The notes under the pieces were generated by a model. The model worked only from the letters and a program-made list of their open reading frames with translations, had not been told where the DNA came from and did not search any database. Below, piece after piece: positions 24,076-32,353 of a stretch of DNA of 34,601 bases. The first letter of the stretch is position 1. Every line of letters starts with the position of its first letter. The translations under genes and the position numbers were made by a program. The stretch is from Clostridium vincentii (GTDB taxonomy: Bacteria; Bacillota; Clostridia; Clostridiales; Clostridiaceae): assembly GCF_002995745.1 (NCBI RefSeq), contig NZ_PVXQ01000036.1:1-34601 (forward strand), read 5' to 3'.

Positions 24076-25347
24076 CTACTGAATTGCTTTCTCTATATCA
24101 ATTAAAGGTTCTTCTTTAACTCTACTTAAGATAAGCCCTCCAATTAAGAATAATATTACAAGGCTTATTATCCCTTTATTAGTTTGTCCTGTTATTTGAG
24201 TTACAACAGCTACTAAGAATGGACCCATAATGGCGGCAAATTTACCAAATATATTATAGAATCCAAAAAACTCATTTGCCCTATGTTTTGGTACAAGTTT
24301 TGCAAAATAACTTCTTGAAATTGCTTGAATACCACCTTGAGCTGATCCTACAGCCATAGCTAAAATCCAAAAATCCACAGTAGTTTTTATAAAATAAGCG
24401 TAAATACTTATAAGCGTATAGGTTATAATACCAACGAATAACATTTTCTTTGAACCAATTCTCTCTGAAAGTTTCCCATACAGTAAAGTAAATGGGAACG
24501 CTACAAATTGAGTTAATAATAATATAACAAGTAATGATGTCATTGAAATTCCTAAATCTGTTCCATAAGCAGTTGCCATACCTATTATAGTATCTACTCC
24601 ATCAATATAGAAGAAGTATGCTAGTAAAAAAGTAAATATTGGCTTGTTTGATTTTAAATTTCTAAAGGTTTCACCTAGTCTTTTAAAGGAGTTTTTCACA
24701 ACTCTTGGTTCTCTCTCAATAAAATACTTCTGGTTCACATTTTTTAATAGAGGAATTGTAAATCCTCCCCACCATAGAGCAGTTATTAAGAAAGTAAGTT
24801 TACATGCTGCCGATAAAGATAGTGGCAATATTCCATTTTGGCTTAGTAAAACTATAGCAATTGAGATTATAAAAGGAATTGTGCTTCCTATGTAGCCTAA
24901 AGCAAAACCTGATGCAGATACCTTGTCCATCCTACTCTTATCTGTTACATCAACTAAAAATGCATCATAAAATATATTTGCTCCTGCAAATCCTAGTACT
25001 GTAAATCCATAATTAATTAAAAGTAACATTGGCATGTCTGTTGGAACTAAAATAAGCATAACTGTAGCTACGATACCTATTCCAAAGAACAATTTGAAGA
25101 ATTTTTTCTTAAATCCTTTATAGTCTGCTATAGTTCCAAGTATCGGAGCTAGTAGGGAAACTAAAAGTGTTGAAAGTGAAATTGTATATCCCCAAAAAGC
25201 AGTTGAATCTGATGAGGACATACCTCCCTCACCAGCAACTAATTTAAAGTATATTGGCAATATGGTTGAAGTTATGATCATAGAATATGCAGAATTTGCC
25301 CAGTCATAGAATGCCCAGCTTTTTTCTTCTCGATTTAATCCTCTCAT
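24076..25347 (-). CDS. MFS transporter, UMF1 (ATG22-like) family
   Basis: This 423-residue polytopic protein has about 12 helices. The start, REEKSWAFYDWANSAYSMII (about residues 6-25), is the signature of the UMF1 family, related to vacuolar Atg22 amino-acid exporters. Further MFS-like features are ADYKGFKKKFFK (about 73-84) between helices 2 and 3 and a repeated-half layout. Substrates in bacteria are not established; amino acid or small-metabolite efflux is expected. AAGGAG lies 7 nt before the ATG. It starts 11 bp after the phosphodiesterase stop and shares its transcript, so its cargo could be a product or substrate related to that enzyme. Confidence 0.9.
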   Translation of the reverse strand: MRGLNREEKSWAFYDWANSAYSMIITSTILPIYFKLVAGEGGMSSSDSTAFWGYTISLSTLLVSLLAPILGTIADYKGFKKKFFKLFFGIGIVATVMLILVPTDMPMLLLINYGFTVLGFAGANIFYDAFLVDVTDKSRMDKVSASGFALGYIGSTIPFIISIAIVLLSQNGILPLSLSAACKLTFLITALWWGGFTIPLLKNVNQKYFIEREPRVVKNSFKRLGETFRNLKSNKPIFTFLLAYFFYIDGVDTIIGMATAYGTDLGISMTSLLVILLLTQFVAFPFTLLYGKLSERIGSKKMLFVGIITYTLISIYAYFIKTTVDFWILAMAVGSAQGGIQAISRSYFAKLVPKHRANEFFGFYNIFGKFAAIMGPFLVAVVTQITGQTNKGIISLVILFLIGGLILSRVKEEPLIDIEKAIQ

Positions 25348-25358
25348 ATTTTCTCTCC

Positions 25359-26663
25359 TTATAATTGAAGTATTGCGTCTACTACCTCTCCATCAACATT
25401 CTTAAGATCTACCCCTAGAACTTTAGCTAATGTTGGACCATGATTTATAAGTTTGCCTGTATCTAGAACTATTCCTTTTTTAAAATCTTTACCATAGCCA
25501 ATAAAAAATGTTCCATAGTTATCTTTTTTATTGTCGTATCCGTGAGTAGCTTTATGTCTGTGATCAATTATTCCAACTTCATCTGCCTTAACGTCTTCAA
25601 GTAGATCCCCTTCTATATCATCTACAAAGTAAAAACTTTTACTAGCCTCAATCATGAAACTTGCATTAGAATCTGCTCCTTTAGCTATAATTTCATTATC
25701 CTTAAGTATAAACTCTATAGGGTCAGGCTTATTTGTCTTTACGCCATTTAAAAGGTCTTCTACCTTTTTCTTTAATTTTTCATCTTTAGGATTTTTTAAA
25801 TAGACATAGGCAGAACCATCTAAGCTCTTACAAAGTGCTTGAAAATCTGATACCTTACCTTTACCATTCACCGTAATTAAATTATTTTCTTTAAATAAAG
25901 TATTTAATTTAATCATTTTATCTACATCTATTTGACTATGATCTCCTAAAGCGACTATATCTGTTTCATGGAGAATATTCTTCTCTTCAAGAACTTTTAT
26001 AATTTCTCCTAGCCTTTTATCATGTCTGTATAGTCCATCAATGGCTTTTTTATCACTATAGCCATAATGGTGCCTATTGGTATCTACATCTGTAAAGTGT
26101 ATAAACATTAAATTAGGACTATATTTATTAATTGTATATTTTGCGGCTTCAATTACAAAATCATCTAAAGCCGGTTGGGTTAATCCACGTCTAATGTGCC
26201 CAAATTTATTGTTTAACTCTAATTGATAAAATAATGACCCTGCACAAATTGATTGTACTATTTGATTTTGATGAGGTTTTACTTTAAAAATCTCTGCTAA
26301 ATTATATTTGATAGAACTTCCACCTGTAACTGGCCATAAAAGGGAGCAAGTTGATAATCCCTTCTCTTTAGCTAAATCATAAAGGGTTGACCCTTTAATA
26401 TCCTTTCTATACCAGTACCAGTTAGGATTAAAATCTCCAGCCTTAAATATGGTGTTATCAATTATCCCATGATTTTTAGGATATTTCCCAGTAACTATGG
26501 TTGCATGGGCTGGATAAGTTAATGTTGGATAAACAGATTCAACATTTTCAATCAAGGACCCACCCTCAATTATTTTTTTAAAATTAGGTAATGTTTTTAA
26601 AATTTTTAAATCATCTGAAGAAACTGCATCAAAAGAAATAATAATCATATATTTACTTTTCAT
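25359..26663 (-). CDS. Alkaline-phosphatase-superfamily phosphodiesterase (type I PDE/NPP)
   Basis: This 434-residue two-metal enzyme of the nucleotide pyrophosphatase/phosphodiesterase family has the metal-binding Asp in SFDAVSSDD (about 8-16), the threonine nucleophile region YPTLTYPAHATIVTGKYP (about 45-62), FTDVDTNRHHYG (about 185-197), ALGDHSQ (about 241-247) and THGYDN (about 370). No signal peptide is seen from the chosen start, so it appears cytosolic. It probably hydrolyses a phosphodiester or phosphonate; the substrate is unknown. The longer frame to 26720 would translate through the promoter region; the ATG at 26663 has GGGAG 8 nt upstream. It is co-transcribed with the UMF1 transporter. 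Confidence 0.9.
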   Translation of the reverse strand: MKSKYMIIISFDAVSSDDLKILKTLPNFKKIIEGGSLIENVESVYPTLTYPAHATIVTGKYPKNHGIIDNTIFKAGDFNPNWYWYRKDIKGSTLYDLAKEKGLSTCSLLWPVTGGSSIKYNLAEIFKVKPHQNQIVQSICAGSLFYQLELNNKFGHIRRGLTQPALDDFVIEAAKYTINKYSPNLMFIHFTDVDTNRHHYGYSDKKAIDGLYRHDKRLGEIIKVLEEKNILHETDIVALGDHSQIDVDKMIKLNTLFKENNLITVNGKGKVSDFQALCKSLDGSAYVYLKNPKDEKLKKKVEDLLNGVKTNKPDPIEFILKDNEIIAKGADSNASFMIEASKSFYFVDDIEGDLLEDVKADEVGIIDHRHKATHGYDNKKDNYGTFFIGYGKDFKKGIVLDTGKLINHGPTLAKVLGVDLKNVDGEVVDAILQL

Positions 26664-26698
26664 ATTTACATCTCCCATGTCTATATTAAAACAATTTA

Positions 26699-26736
26699 TT
26701 TTAATCCAGATTAAATACACTTTAAGTTCAGGTTAA
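26699..26736 (-). promoter_or_regulatory. Four phased TTAA-type hexamers upstream of the phosphodiesterase (PHO-box-like)
   Basis: On the minus strand TTAACC, TTAAAG, TTAATC and TTAAAA start at 26736, 26725, 26714 and 26704, so spacing is 11, 11 and 10 bp. This resembles the TTAACA repeats, 11 bp apart, bound by Bacillus PhoP. The last two overlap a perfect TTTAATC/GATTAAA palindrome (26700-26715). A possible extended -10 (TGTTTTAAT) follows closely. Confidence 0.4.
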
Positions 26737-26744
26737 GTTGAAAA

Positions 26745-26757
26745 AGACTGCTAGTCT
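26745..26757 (-). terminator. Short terminator of the methyltransferase gene
   Basis: A 5-bp AGACT/AGTCT stem with a 3-nt loop is followed by TTTTTC. It overlaps the methyltransferase stop codon. The stem is short, so it may be inefficient. Confidence 0.4.
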
Positions 26758-27691
26758 AAAACTTTTCACAAACTGTTATATATCTTTTAAAATTATTTTT
26801 ATTTACAGAACATTTATCAACTATGTTAAATCCCTCTAAATTAAGGACCACATCCATATTTGTAATAGTTACTAATACGAGTTTTTTACAAAATTGGGAT
26901 ACAGACTTTATTAATTCATTTTGTTTCTCAACGGTGGTAGGTGTAAATATCCCATATGGCATATCTATAATGGCCACATCAAACTGTTCTTCTATAGTGT
27001 GCATGTCTTTTTGCTTTATTACATTTTCAAATCCAAAGAACTCAAGGTTTCTTTGGGCATTTTGGGATATTAATTCATTAAGTTCATAACCCTTAACATC
27101 AATTCCTAAATCCAAAGCTTCAATAACTACTGTTCCAATGCCACAGCAAGGATCAACTAATTTCGTATTATAGTTATTACCAATTGCTATATTTACTAAT
27201 GTTTTTCCTAGCTTTAAGCTTAAAGCATTAGAGTATGAGTAAGGCTTACTGTCATGAATATGCCACTTAAAGTCATTTTTATCATAGATACCAAGGATCC
27301 ATCTATCTTGAATTTTAGAAATCCCTATTATAATCTTTGGATTATGTATACTTGGCTCCCCTTGTACCACATATCCTATGGCGCTTACACTCTTTAGCCT
27401 CTCTGTATAGTCAACATCTCCATCGCCTGATTTTAAATAGAGAACCTTAAAATCCTCATAAGCAATTTTATTTTCAATGACTTGTCCTACAAGTTCCTCA
27501 ATAGAATTTCCTGAAAACAATATTGATATTTTTTCCTTTATAAAAGGACTCCTAGAGGGATTTGTATCTATATCTGATAGTATATATTTTCCTTCTGGCT
27601 TAGAGTTTAATATATACTTCATTTCTAATTGACAAAGCTCTTTTTCCTGAGGGGAAAAATTTATTAGATAAAAATATTCTTTTGTATTCAT
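26756..27691 (-). CDS. TRM11-like RNA methyltransferase (SAM-dependent)
   Basis: This 311-residue protein has an N-terminal domain of about 145 residues without recognised motifs and a C-terminal Rossmann methyltransferase domain. The SAM-binding motif DPCCGIGTVVIEAL is at about residues 181-194 and the catalytic motif IV is IDMPYG (about 246-251, the N/D-P-P-Y type used for exocyclic amino groups). The D-P-C-C-G-x-G-T form is typical of the TRM11/Trm-G10 and RlmL-like group, so guanosine-N2 methylation of tRNA or rRNA is likely. A complete THUMP domain is not evident. The ATG at 27691 follows AGGAG by 7 nt; the upstream extension to 27772 is hydrophobic translation of promoter DNA and is rejected. 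Confidence 0.85.
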   Translation of the reverse strand: MNTKEYFYLINFSPQEKELCQLEMKYILNSKPEGKYILSDIDTNPSRSPFIKEKISILFSGNSIEELVGQVIENKIAYEDFKVLYLKSGDGDVDYTERLKSVSAIGYVVQGEPSIHNPKIIIGISKIQDRWILGIYDKNDFKWHIHDSKPYSYSNALSLKLGKTLVNIAIGNNYNTKLVDPCCGIGTVVIEALDLGIDVKGYELNELISQNAQRNLEFFGFENVIKQKDMHTIEEQFDVAIIDMPYGIFTPTTVEKQNELIKSVSQFCKKLVLVTITNMDVVLNLEGFNIVDKCSVNKNNFKRYITVCEKF

Positions 27692-27759
27692 TATGTTACT
27701 CCTATATATATGTATTTTCTTTAAGTATATCCTATTACAAATTAATATAATATAAAAAA

Positions 27760-27787
27760 AAGCAGGAACCATTTCTGATTCCTACTT
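27760..27787 (-). terminator. Terminator of the YhgE/Pip gene
   Basis: A 9-bp AAGTAGGAA/TTCCTGCTT stem (one U-G pair) is followed by a T8 tail on the minus strand, 15 nt after the stop codon. Confidence 0.85.
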
Positions 27788-27801
27788 CTTAGTCTATCTA
27801 T

Positions 27802-30126
27802 TTACATAGCTTCTTGTTTTTTTCCTTCAATTTTACTTTGCATTTTCTCTCCTAGTGTATGGAATACTATTGAAACTGTTAAGAATCCAACCAACATTGC
27901 TGCGAGTATTGCTAAATCATTAAATACTACTGAGTAATTAATAACTGAAGCTGAAGTTATTTCTCTTAACGCTTCAACAGAATAAGTAAATGGCATAAAT
28001 GGATTTAATACTACAAAGATGTGTGGAACTAATTCCAATGGGAATGTACCTGCACATGCTGTTAATTGAAGTATCAATAATACTATACTTAATAATCTTC
28101 CCGCATCACCAAACAATGAAATTAAACATTGAACAATGGCAATAAAAACTAGTGAGAAGAATATAATTAATGCAAAATATAAGGGGATATTATTGGGTGA
28201 TAATCCCAATAATAAAACTGCTATACCAACAAGAACTGCTTGTAATACTCCAACAAACCCAAAGGATAAGTATTTACCAAAAGCTTTAGCAAATCTACTT
28301 GCTTCTTTGTGTTCTTCAGTTTTAGTTGAGATAACAAAGAACATCATTATCGCTCCAATCCATAACGAAAGATTTATGAAGTATGGTGCGAATCCTGTTC
28401 CATAGTTTGGAACTGCATTTATGGGCTCTATTTTCAATTCAACTGGAGATGAAACAAAGCTTCCCATATCTTCTGGAGTATTAACTAGCCCAGAAGATAA
28501 TTTACTAGAACCTTCATTTAACTTAGTTGATAATTCCTTAGAACCATTATATAACTGAGTAACACCACTCTTTAATTGGGGTACTTGAGCACTTAAATCT
28601 CCAAGCCCATTCTTAAGTTGTGTCTGTCCAGTAACTAATTCATTAGATCCTATTAGTGCTTTGGTTGAACCATCATACAAAACATTAGTTCCTGCCAAAG
28701 TTTGTGAGGAACCATCATATAGTTGCTTTATTCCAGAACTTAATTCTGGAATATTTGAATTTAATCCTTCAACTCCAACATTTAATGCTTTTGTACCAGC
28801 ATTTACTTTTGTAAGACCAGGACCAAAATCACTATCCAAACCAGTTTGAAGAACAGTTAAATTTGAGCTAATACTATCAATAGCACCTGAAACGGTATTT
28901 ACATTATCAACTAAAGATCCACTACCTGCAGCAAATTTACTTACACTGCTAGTGTATCCTTTAACTCCGCTGGTATATGGAGTTAATGCCTTTGTTTCAA
29001 AATTGTTTAATGCTCCTTTTATTGCTTGTAACTTTTGTTCATCAGTTAAAGTTTTACTTGATAAAACTCCATCAACTCCTGTTTTAAGTGAAGCATATCC
29101 AGTATTTACATCGTCAGAAGTATTACTAAGATCAACACCTCCTTGTGTTAATGGATCTACACTAGCCTTTAAGGTATTCATAGATTCTTTACCATTATCT
29201 AGATTTTCTTTTAATTGAGAAGCCCCAGCATTTAATTGAGATACTCCAGGATAAATCTTTTTTGTATATCCTTCATAAAGAGCATTTGTTCCTGTAGCTA
29301 GTTCTCCAGTCCCTTTATAAAGACTATCAACTCCACTAGATAATAAAGGTATCTTATCATTTAATTTGCCTAAACCATCCTTTATTGAACTTTGACCATT
29401 TTTCAATGAACCTAATCCACCATTAATTTGTGAAATACCTGAATTAAGAGAGGTCTGTCCATCATATAATTGATTAGAACCATCATTTAATTTATTAACT
29501 CCATCTTCAAGTAGGGGTGTCTTATCATTTACTTCCTTAAGTCCATCATTAATTTTGCCACTTCCATCAGCAGCTGCACTCATTCCATCTTTTACATCAT
29601 ATAAATTATCAAAGGATGCTGTTACATAATTATCAGTTATTGTTTCTGTAATTTGTGCTTTTAATGCACTTTCAACCTTTGAATTAACTTGTGATGCTAA
29701 GTAGTTCTTCTTCTCATTACACACAAACTTTAAACCTGCCTGTACAGGCGTACCACTTTTCGCACTAACTACTTTTTCAGAAAAGTCTTTAGATATTTCG
29801 AACTTTGCATAGTATTTATCTCCTTCAAGTCCTCTATCTGCTTCCTCCTGTGAAACAAATTTCCAACCAACACTATCGTTGTTCTTCAAATTATCTATAA
29901 TGCCCTCTCCGTACTTAACAGTTTCACCATCTAATTGAGTTCCTTTATCTAGATTGACAACTGCTACAGGCATATCTGCTAACTTGCTGTATGGGTCCCA
30001 AAAGGCCTTTAAATATAGTAAAGAGTATAATAAAGGTACTACTATGATTGCTATAACACATACTCTTATAAATCTATTTTTAAAGATACTTTTTATATCC
30101 TTACCTGCTATTTTTAGAAAATCCAT
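27802..30126 (-). CDS. YhgE/Pip domain membrane protein
   Basis: This 774-residue protein has one N-terminal helix (about residues 20-38), a long extracytoplasmic region and five or so C-terminal helices (about 575-765) of ABC-2 permease type. Between about 190 and 560 it shows the repeats typical of YhgE/Pip (L-x-x-G-x-x-x-L-x-x-G; for example LNDGSNQLYDGQTSLNSGIS), predicted as coiled or beta-solenoid structure outside the membrane. Members include the Lactococcus phage infection protein Pip and the Bacillus YhgE; some take part in secretion of WXG100-type substrates or resist envelope-active compounds. AAGGAAG lies 7 nt before the ATG. The promoter carries an inverted repeat suggesting repression, but no regulator gene is adjacent. 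Confidence 0.92.
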   Translation of the reverse strand: MDFLKIAGKDIKSIFKNRFIRVCVIAIIVVPLLYSLLYLKAFWDPYSKLADMPVAVVNLDKGTQLDGETVKYGEGIIDNLKNNDSVGWKFVSQEEADRGLEGDKYYAKFEISKDFSEKVVSAKSGTPVQAGLKFVCNEKKNYLASQVNSKVESALKAQITETITDNYVTASFDNLYDVKDGMSAAADGSGKINDGLKEVNDKTPLLEDGVNKLNDGSNQLYDGQTSLNSGISQINGGLGSLKNGQSSIKDGLGKLNDKIPLLSSGVDSLYKGTGELATGTNALYEGYTKKIYPGVSQLNAGASQLKENLDNGKESMNTLKASVDPLTQGGVDLSNTSDDVNTGYASLKTGVDGVLSSKTLTDEQKLQAIKGALNNFETKALTPYTSGVKGYTSSVSKFAAGSGSLVDNVNTVSGAIDSISSNLTVLQTGLDSDFGPGLTKVNAGTKALNVGVEGLNSNIPELSSGIKQLYDGSSQTLAGTNVLYDGSTKALIGSNELVTGQTQLKNGLGDLSAQVPQLKSGVTQLYNGSKELSTKLNEGSSKLSSGLVNTPEDMGSFVSSPVELKIEPINAVPNYGTGFAPYFINLSLWIGAIMMFFVISTKTEEHKEASRFAKAFGKYLSFGFVGVLQAVLVGIAVLLLGLSPNNIPLYFALIIFFSLVFIAIVQCLISLFGDAGRLLSIVLLILQLTACAGTFPLELVPHIFVVLNPFMPFTYSVEALREITSASVINYSVVFNDLAILAAMLVGFLTVSIVFHTLGEKMQSKIEGKKQEAM

Positions 30127-30170
30127 TCGATTACTTCCTTTCGTTATATTATTATTCTCTCGTCATATTT

Positions 30171-30199
30171 AATTTACACCAATAATGACTGATGGTCAA
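30171..30199 (-). promoter_or_regulatory. YhgE promoter overlapped by a TGAC-N5-GTCA inverted repeat
   Basis: TTGACC (30194-30199), a 17-bp spacer and TAAATT (30171-30176). The inverted repeat TGAC-CATCA-GTCA (30186-30198) overlaps the -35 and spacer, the typical place for a TetR-type repressor site. Confidence 0.55.
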
Positions 30200-30295
30200 G
30201 TTTTCTTTTGCGAATTTCTATTCATTTTGTTCACATTTGATTTTTCAGCTTACTTGTTACATTTCAGCTACCTAGATTTATAAATGTTAATTAAA

Positions 30296-30343
30296 AAAAG
30301 CTGTGTAAAAATAGAATCGAATTTCTATTTTTACACAGCTTTT
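30296..30343 (-). terminator. Long-stem terminator of the 30366-30776 gene
   Basis: A 21-bp perfect stem (30296-30316 with 30323-30343) has a 6-nt loop and a T7 tail on the minus strand, 23 nt after the stop codon. Confidence 0.9.
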
Positions 30344-30365
30344 ACTAAATTAGATTGTTGCTTTT

Positions 30366-30776
30366 TTATTCATTGATGATACTAATTATTTTTTCAGCAC
30401 TTTCCTTAAGAGTAAAAATAATATTATCATCTATTCTTAAAGTACATTCGTTTTTGTTGATTTTAACTTGATTGAGGGTTATCCCATTTTTAGGAATACT
30501 CTTATATTTAGCTGGAGAAATATCCACATTAAATTTCTTACCTTTAGCACCTATAAACTTAATGGCAGTACCTTCTGATGTAGAACCTTTAATATTTACA
30601 CTGATAATATTATTTCCTCTACTTTCTTCTGTTGGATAATTAGTGATTTTGGCTTGCCCTACGATTGTAATCCATCCACCACTTAAGTCTTGCTTAACTA
30701 ATAAGTTTAAATCATATTGACTTTCTATATCTTTTAAAGCTTTTCCTAATTGAAACACTGTTAATTCTAATTTCAA
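30366..30776 (-). CDS. Unknown 136-residue protein
   Basis: I do not recognise this protein. It begins LELTVFQLGKALKDIE and is otherwise built of short alternating hydrophobic strands (WITIVGQAKIT, IISVNIKG, IKFIGAKGKKFNVDIS, CTLRIDDNIIFTLK) with a final helix. That suggests a small beta-sandwich or barrel in the cytosol; there is no signal or membrane segment and only one cysteine. The start is TTG, 8 nt after GGAGGAG. It has its own extended -10 (30875-30883) and a very strong terminator, so it is a single-gene unit that is probably well expressed. No role can be inferred from neighbours. Confidence 0.75.
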   Translation of the reverse strand: MKLELTVFQLGKALKDIESQYDLNLLVKQDLSGGWITIVGQAKITNYPTEESRGNNIISVNIKGSTSEGTAIKFIGAKGKKFNVDISPAKYKSIPKNGITLNQVKINKNECTLRIDDNIIFTLKESAEKIISIINE

Positions 30777-30874
30777 TTTGACATCTCCTCCTATGATTCT
30801 GGTTATGAAAGTGCTTTTGCAACTTATCTTCTTATGCTATCATATATATTTTGTGTAATATCATTAATGAATTT

Positions 30875-30883
30875 ATTATACCA
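30875..30883 (-). promoter_or_regulatory. Extended -10 promoter of the 30366-30776 gene
   Basis: TGGTATAAT lies on the minus strand, about 100 nt before the TTG start. The rest of the 257-bp gap to the next gene is AT-rich with no other clear element. Confidence 0.5.
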
Positions 30884-31033
30884 TCAAAAATATAAATTAT
30901 TTTGCTTCCTTCTTTAGTTCTGTATATATTCTAGTGCAATTATTTATTTTTATAGTCAATAATATATTTGTATTTATATAAATAAGTTTTGAATATAATA
31001 ACAAGAATAATATTTAGAAAGTGAGAACTTGCT

Positions 31034-31588
31034 TTGAAAGAAAATATATACTATTCAGTAGTAAAGAAATGGTTTTTATTTAGTATTCCTTTTATATTTA
31101 TTCTGGGATCTTTATTCCACTTTGCTTTTGAATTTACTGGCAAATCCATAATACTAGCTCCTTTCTTCCCTGTTAACGAGAGTATCTATGAACATTTAAA
31201 ACTTACCTTTTATCCAATATTTATATGGCAACTAATAGGGTACTTATTTCTTAAAAACAGGGTTAGAATTATTTTAAAAAACTGGGTTATTTCCAATGCA
31301 ATCTCAATAATATTAAGTTCTATTCTTACTATATTTCTATATTATAGTGCTGCTGGCGCATTTAATATTCATTCTACCATTGCAAATATTTCCTTTTATT
31401 TTATTTCAATAGCTCTTGGGCAAGTATTAGGATTACATCTTTATAAAAACTGTGATGATAATAGAAATTTATTTTTATTATCAATTACAATGATTTTATG
31501 TATGTTTATTTGCTTTACTATTTTCACTTTTATGCCACCCAAACTATCCTTGTTTATGGAATCTTCCACTGGACTTTATGGTATATAA
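31034..31588 (+). CDS. DUF6512 family membrane protein
   Basis: This 184-residue integral membrane protein has about five to six helices (about residues 12-33, 54-72, 82-104, 115-136 and 145-167). The segment HFAFEFTGKSIILAPFFPVNESIYEHLKL falls between helices 1 and 2 and is the conserved core of DUF6512 as I know it (FFPVNESIYEHLK). Function is not known. The start is TTG at 31034 with a weak ribosome site (GTGAG), and a -10 TATAAT lies at 30994-30999. It is the only plus-strand gene in this half of the window and converges on the LiaF-like gene at a shared terminator. Confidence 0.82.
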   Translation: MKENIYYSVVKKWFLFSIPFIFILGSLFHFAFEFTGKSIILAPFFPVNESIYEHLKLTFYPIFIWQLIGYLFLKNRVRIILKNWVISNAISIILSSILTIFLYYSAAGAFNIHSTIANISFYFISIALGQVLGLHLYKNCDDNRNLFLLSITMILCMFICFTIFTFMPPKLSLFMESSTGLYGI

Positions 31589-31625
31589 AAAATAGCTTGT
31601 GCCATTTTATGACACAAGCTATTTT
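31589..31625. terminator. Bidirectional terminator between DUF6512 and LiaF-like genes
   Basis: A 13-bp AAAATAGCTTGTG/CACAAGCTATTTT stem starts right after the DUF6512 stop codon and ends 11 nt from the LiaF-like stop codon. Confidence 0.85.
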
Positions 31626-31636
31626 AAATTACAATA

Positions 31637-32320
31637 TTATTTTATATCCATTCCTCCAAATACACAGGTTGCCTTCATATATATAGTTGGAGCATTTTCC
31701 GCTGATGTATGGATAGTTCTATTATCTATTCCTCCGAATATAGGAAGACTAGATACTTTCACATTAACGTTTGGTGGGAAAAATATATCTATCCCTCCAA
31801 AGATAGCTGTTGATGTAATTACAATATCCTCATCTATAATTGCATTCCTAAGATCTAAATCAACACCTCCAAATATAGCTGTAGCTGTAACTCCAGTAAC
31901 TTTTTCATTAGTGGGTCTTATTTTACCTCCACCAAATATTCCTACTGCATTTATAAATCCGTCCCTAGAAGTTTTAGTCTGATGAACTGTGCTTTTATAA
32001 TTATGGTCTTTCCCTTTAAATATTATACTAATCCCTATGAGAACTAATATAATTGGAAATATCATCTTTCCTACCAAATTTCTTGGAATTATATTTTGAG
32101 CGTCAACAAGTAATAAAGCTCCAATAACAACCCCGATTATATTACCAGTATTAACTCCATTTTGAACCATACTAATTAAGCTGGGAATTATTATAAATAA
32201 TGTCCACCACCCATGGAAAAACAAATTAAAATCCCAAATACCAGAAACATTTCCTGCAACGCCAACTCCTGCAACTATAAATGCAAGTCCCCATAATAGA
32301 TTTCCTAGCTTACTTCTCAT
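31637..32320 (-). CDS. LiaF-like membrane protein with IFGG beta repeats
   Basis: This 227-residue protein has four N-terminal helices (about residues 7-25, 32-52, 58-74 and 84-101; LiaI/LiaF-like TM region), then a cytosolic C-terminal domain. In that domain the motif [IV]-F-G-G recurs five times about every 22 residues (GIFGGG, AIFGGVD, AIFGGID, PIFGGID, VFGGMD), the pattern of the LiaF C-terminal beta-helix. LiaF inhibits the LiaRS cell-envelope stress system in Bacillus; no LiaR or LiaS gene is in this window, so the partner is unknown. AAGGAG lies 8 nt before the ATG. The gene follows an unknown gene by 33 bp, probably as one operon. Confidence 0.85.
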   Translation of the reverse strand: MRSKLGNLLWGLAFIVAGVGVAGNVSGIWDFNLFFHGWWTLFIIIPSLISMVQNGVNTGNIIGVVIGALLLVDAQNIIPRNLVGKMIFPIILVLIGISIIFKGKDHNYKSTVHQTKTSRDGFINAVGIFGGGKIRPTNEKVTGVTATAIFGGVDLDLRNAIIDEDIVITSTAIFGGIDIFFPPNVNVKVSSLPIFGGIDNRTIHTSAENAPTIYMKATCVFGGMDIK

Positions 32321-32353
32321 TCAATTGTCTCCTTTTCTAAATAATATTAAGTT

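Noticed and set aside
27692..27772. Hydrophobic N-terminal extension of the methyltransferase, resembling a signal peptide
   Set aside because: The ATG at 27691 has AGGAG at the right distance; the extension translates AT-rich intergenic DNA next to a terminator and makes no sense for an RNA methyltransferase.
28430..29560. Repetitive DNA that might be a repeat array
   Set aside because: The periodicity comes from the L-x-x-G repeats of the YhgE/Pip protein; nucleotide units are degenerate and there are no spacers, so it is not CRISPR or a tandem repeat element.
31599..31982. Plus-strand frame of 127 codons over the LiaF-like gene
   Set aside because: It is a mirror of the IFGG repeats on the coding strand (its SIPP/NIG pattern follows from them), with no ribosome site of its own.
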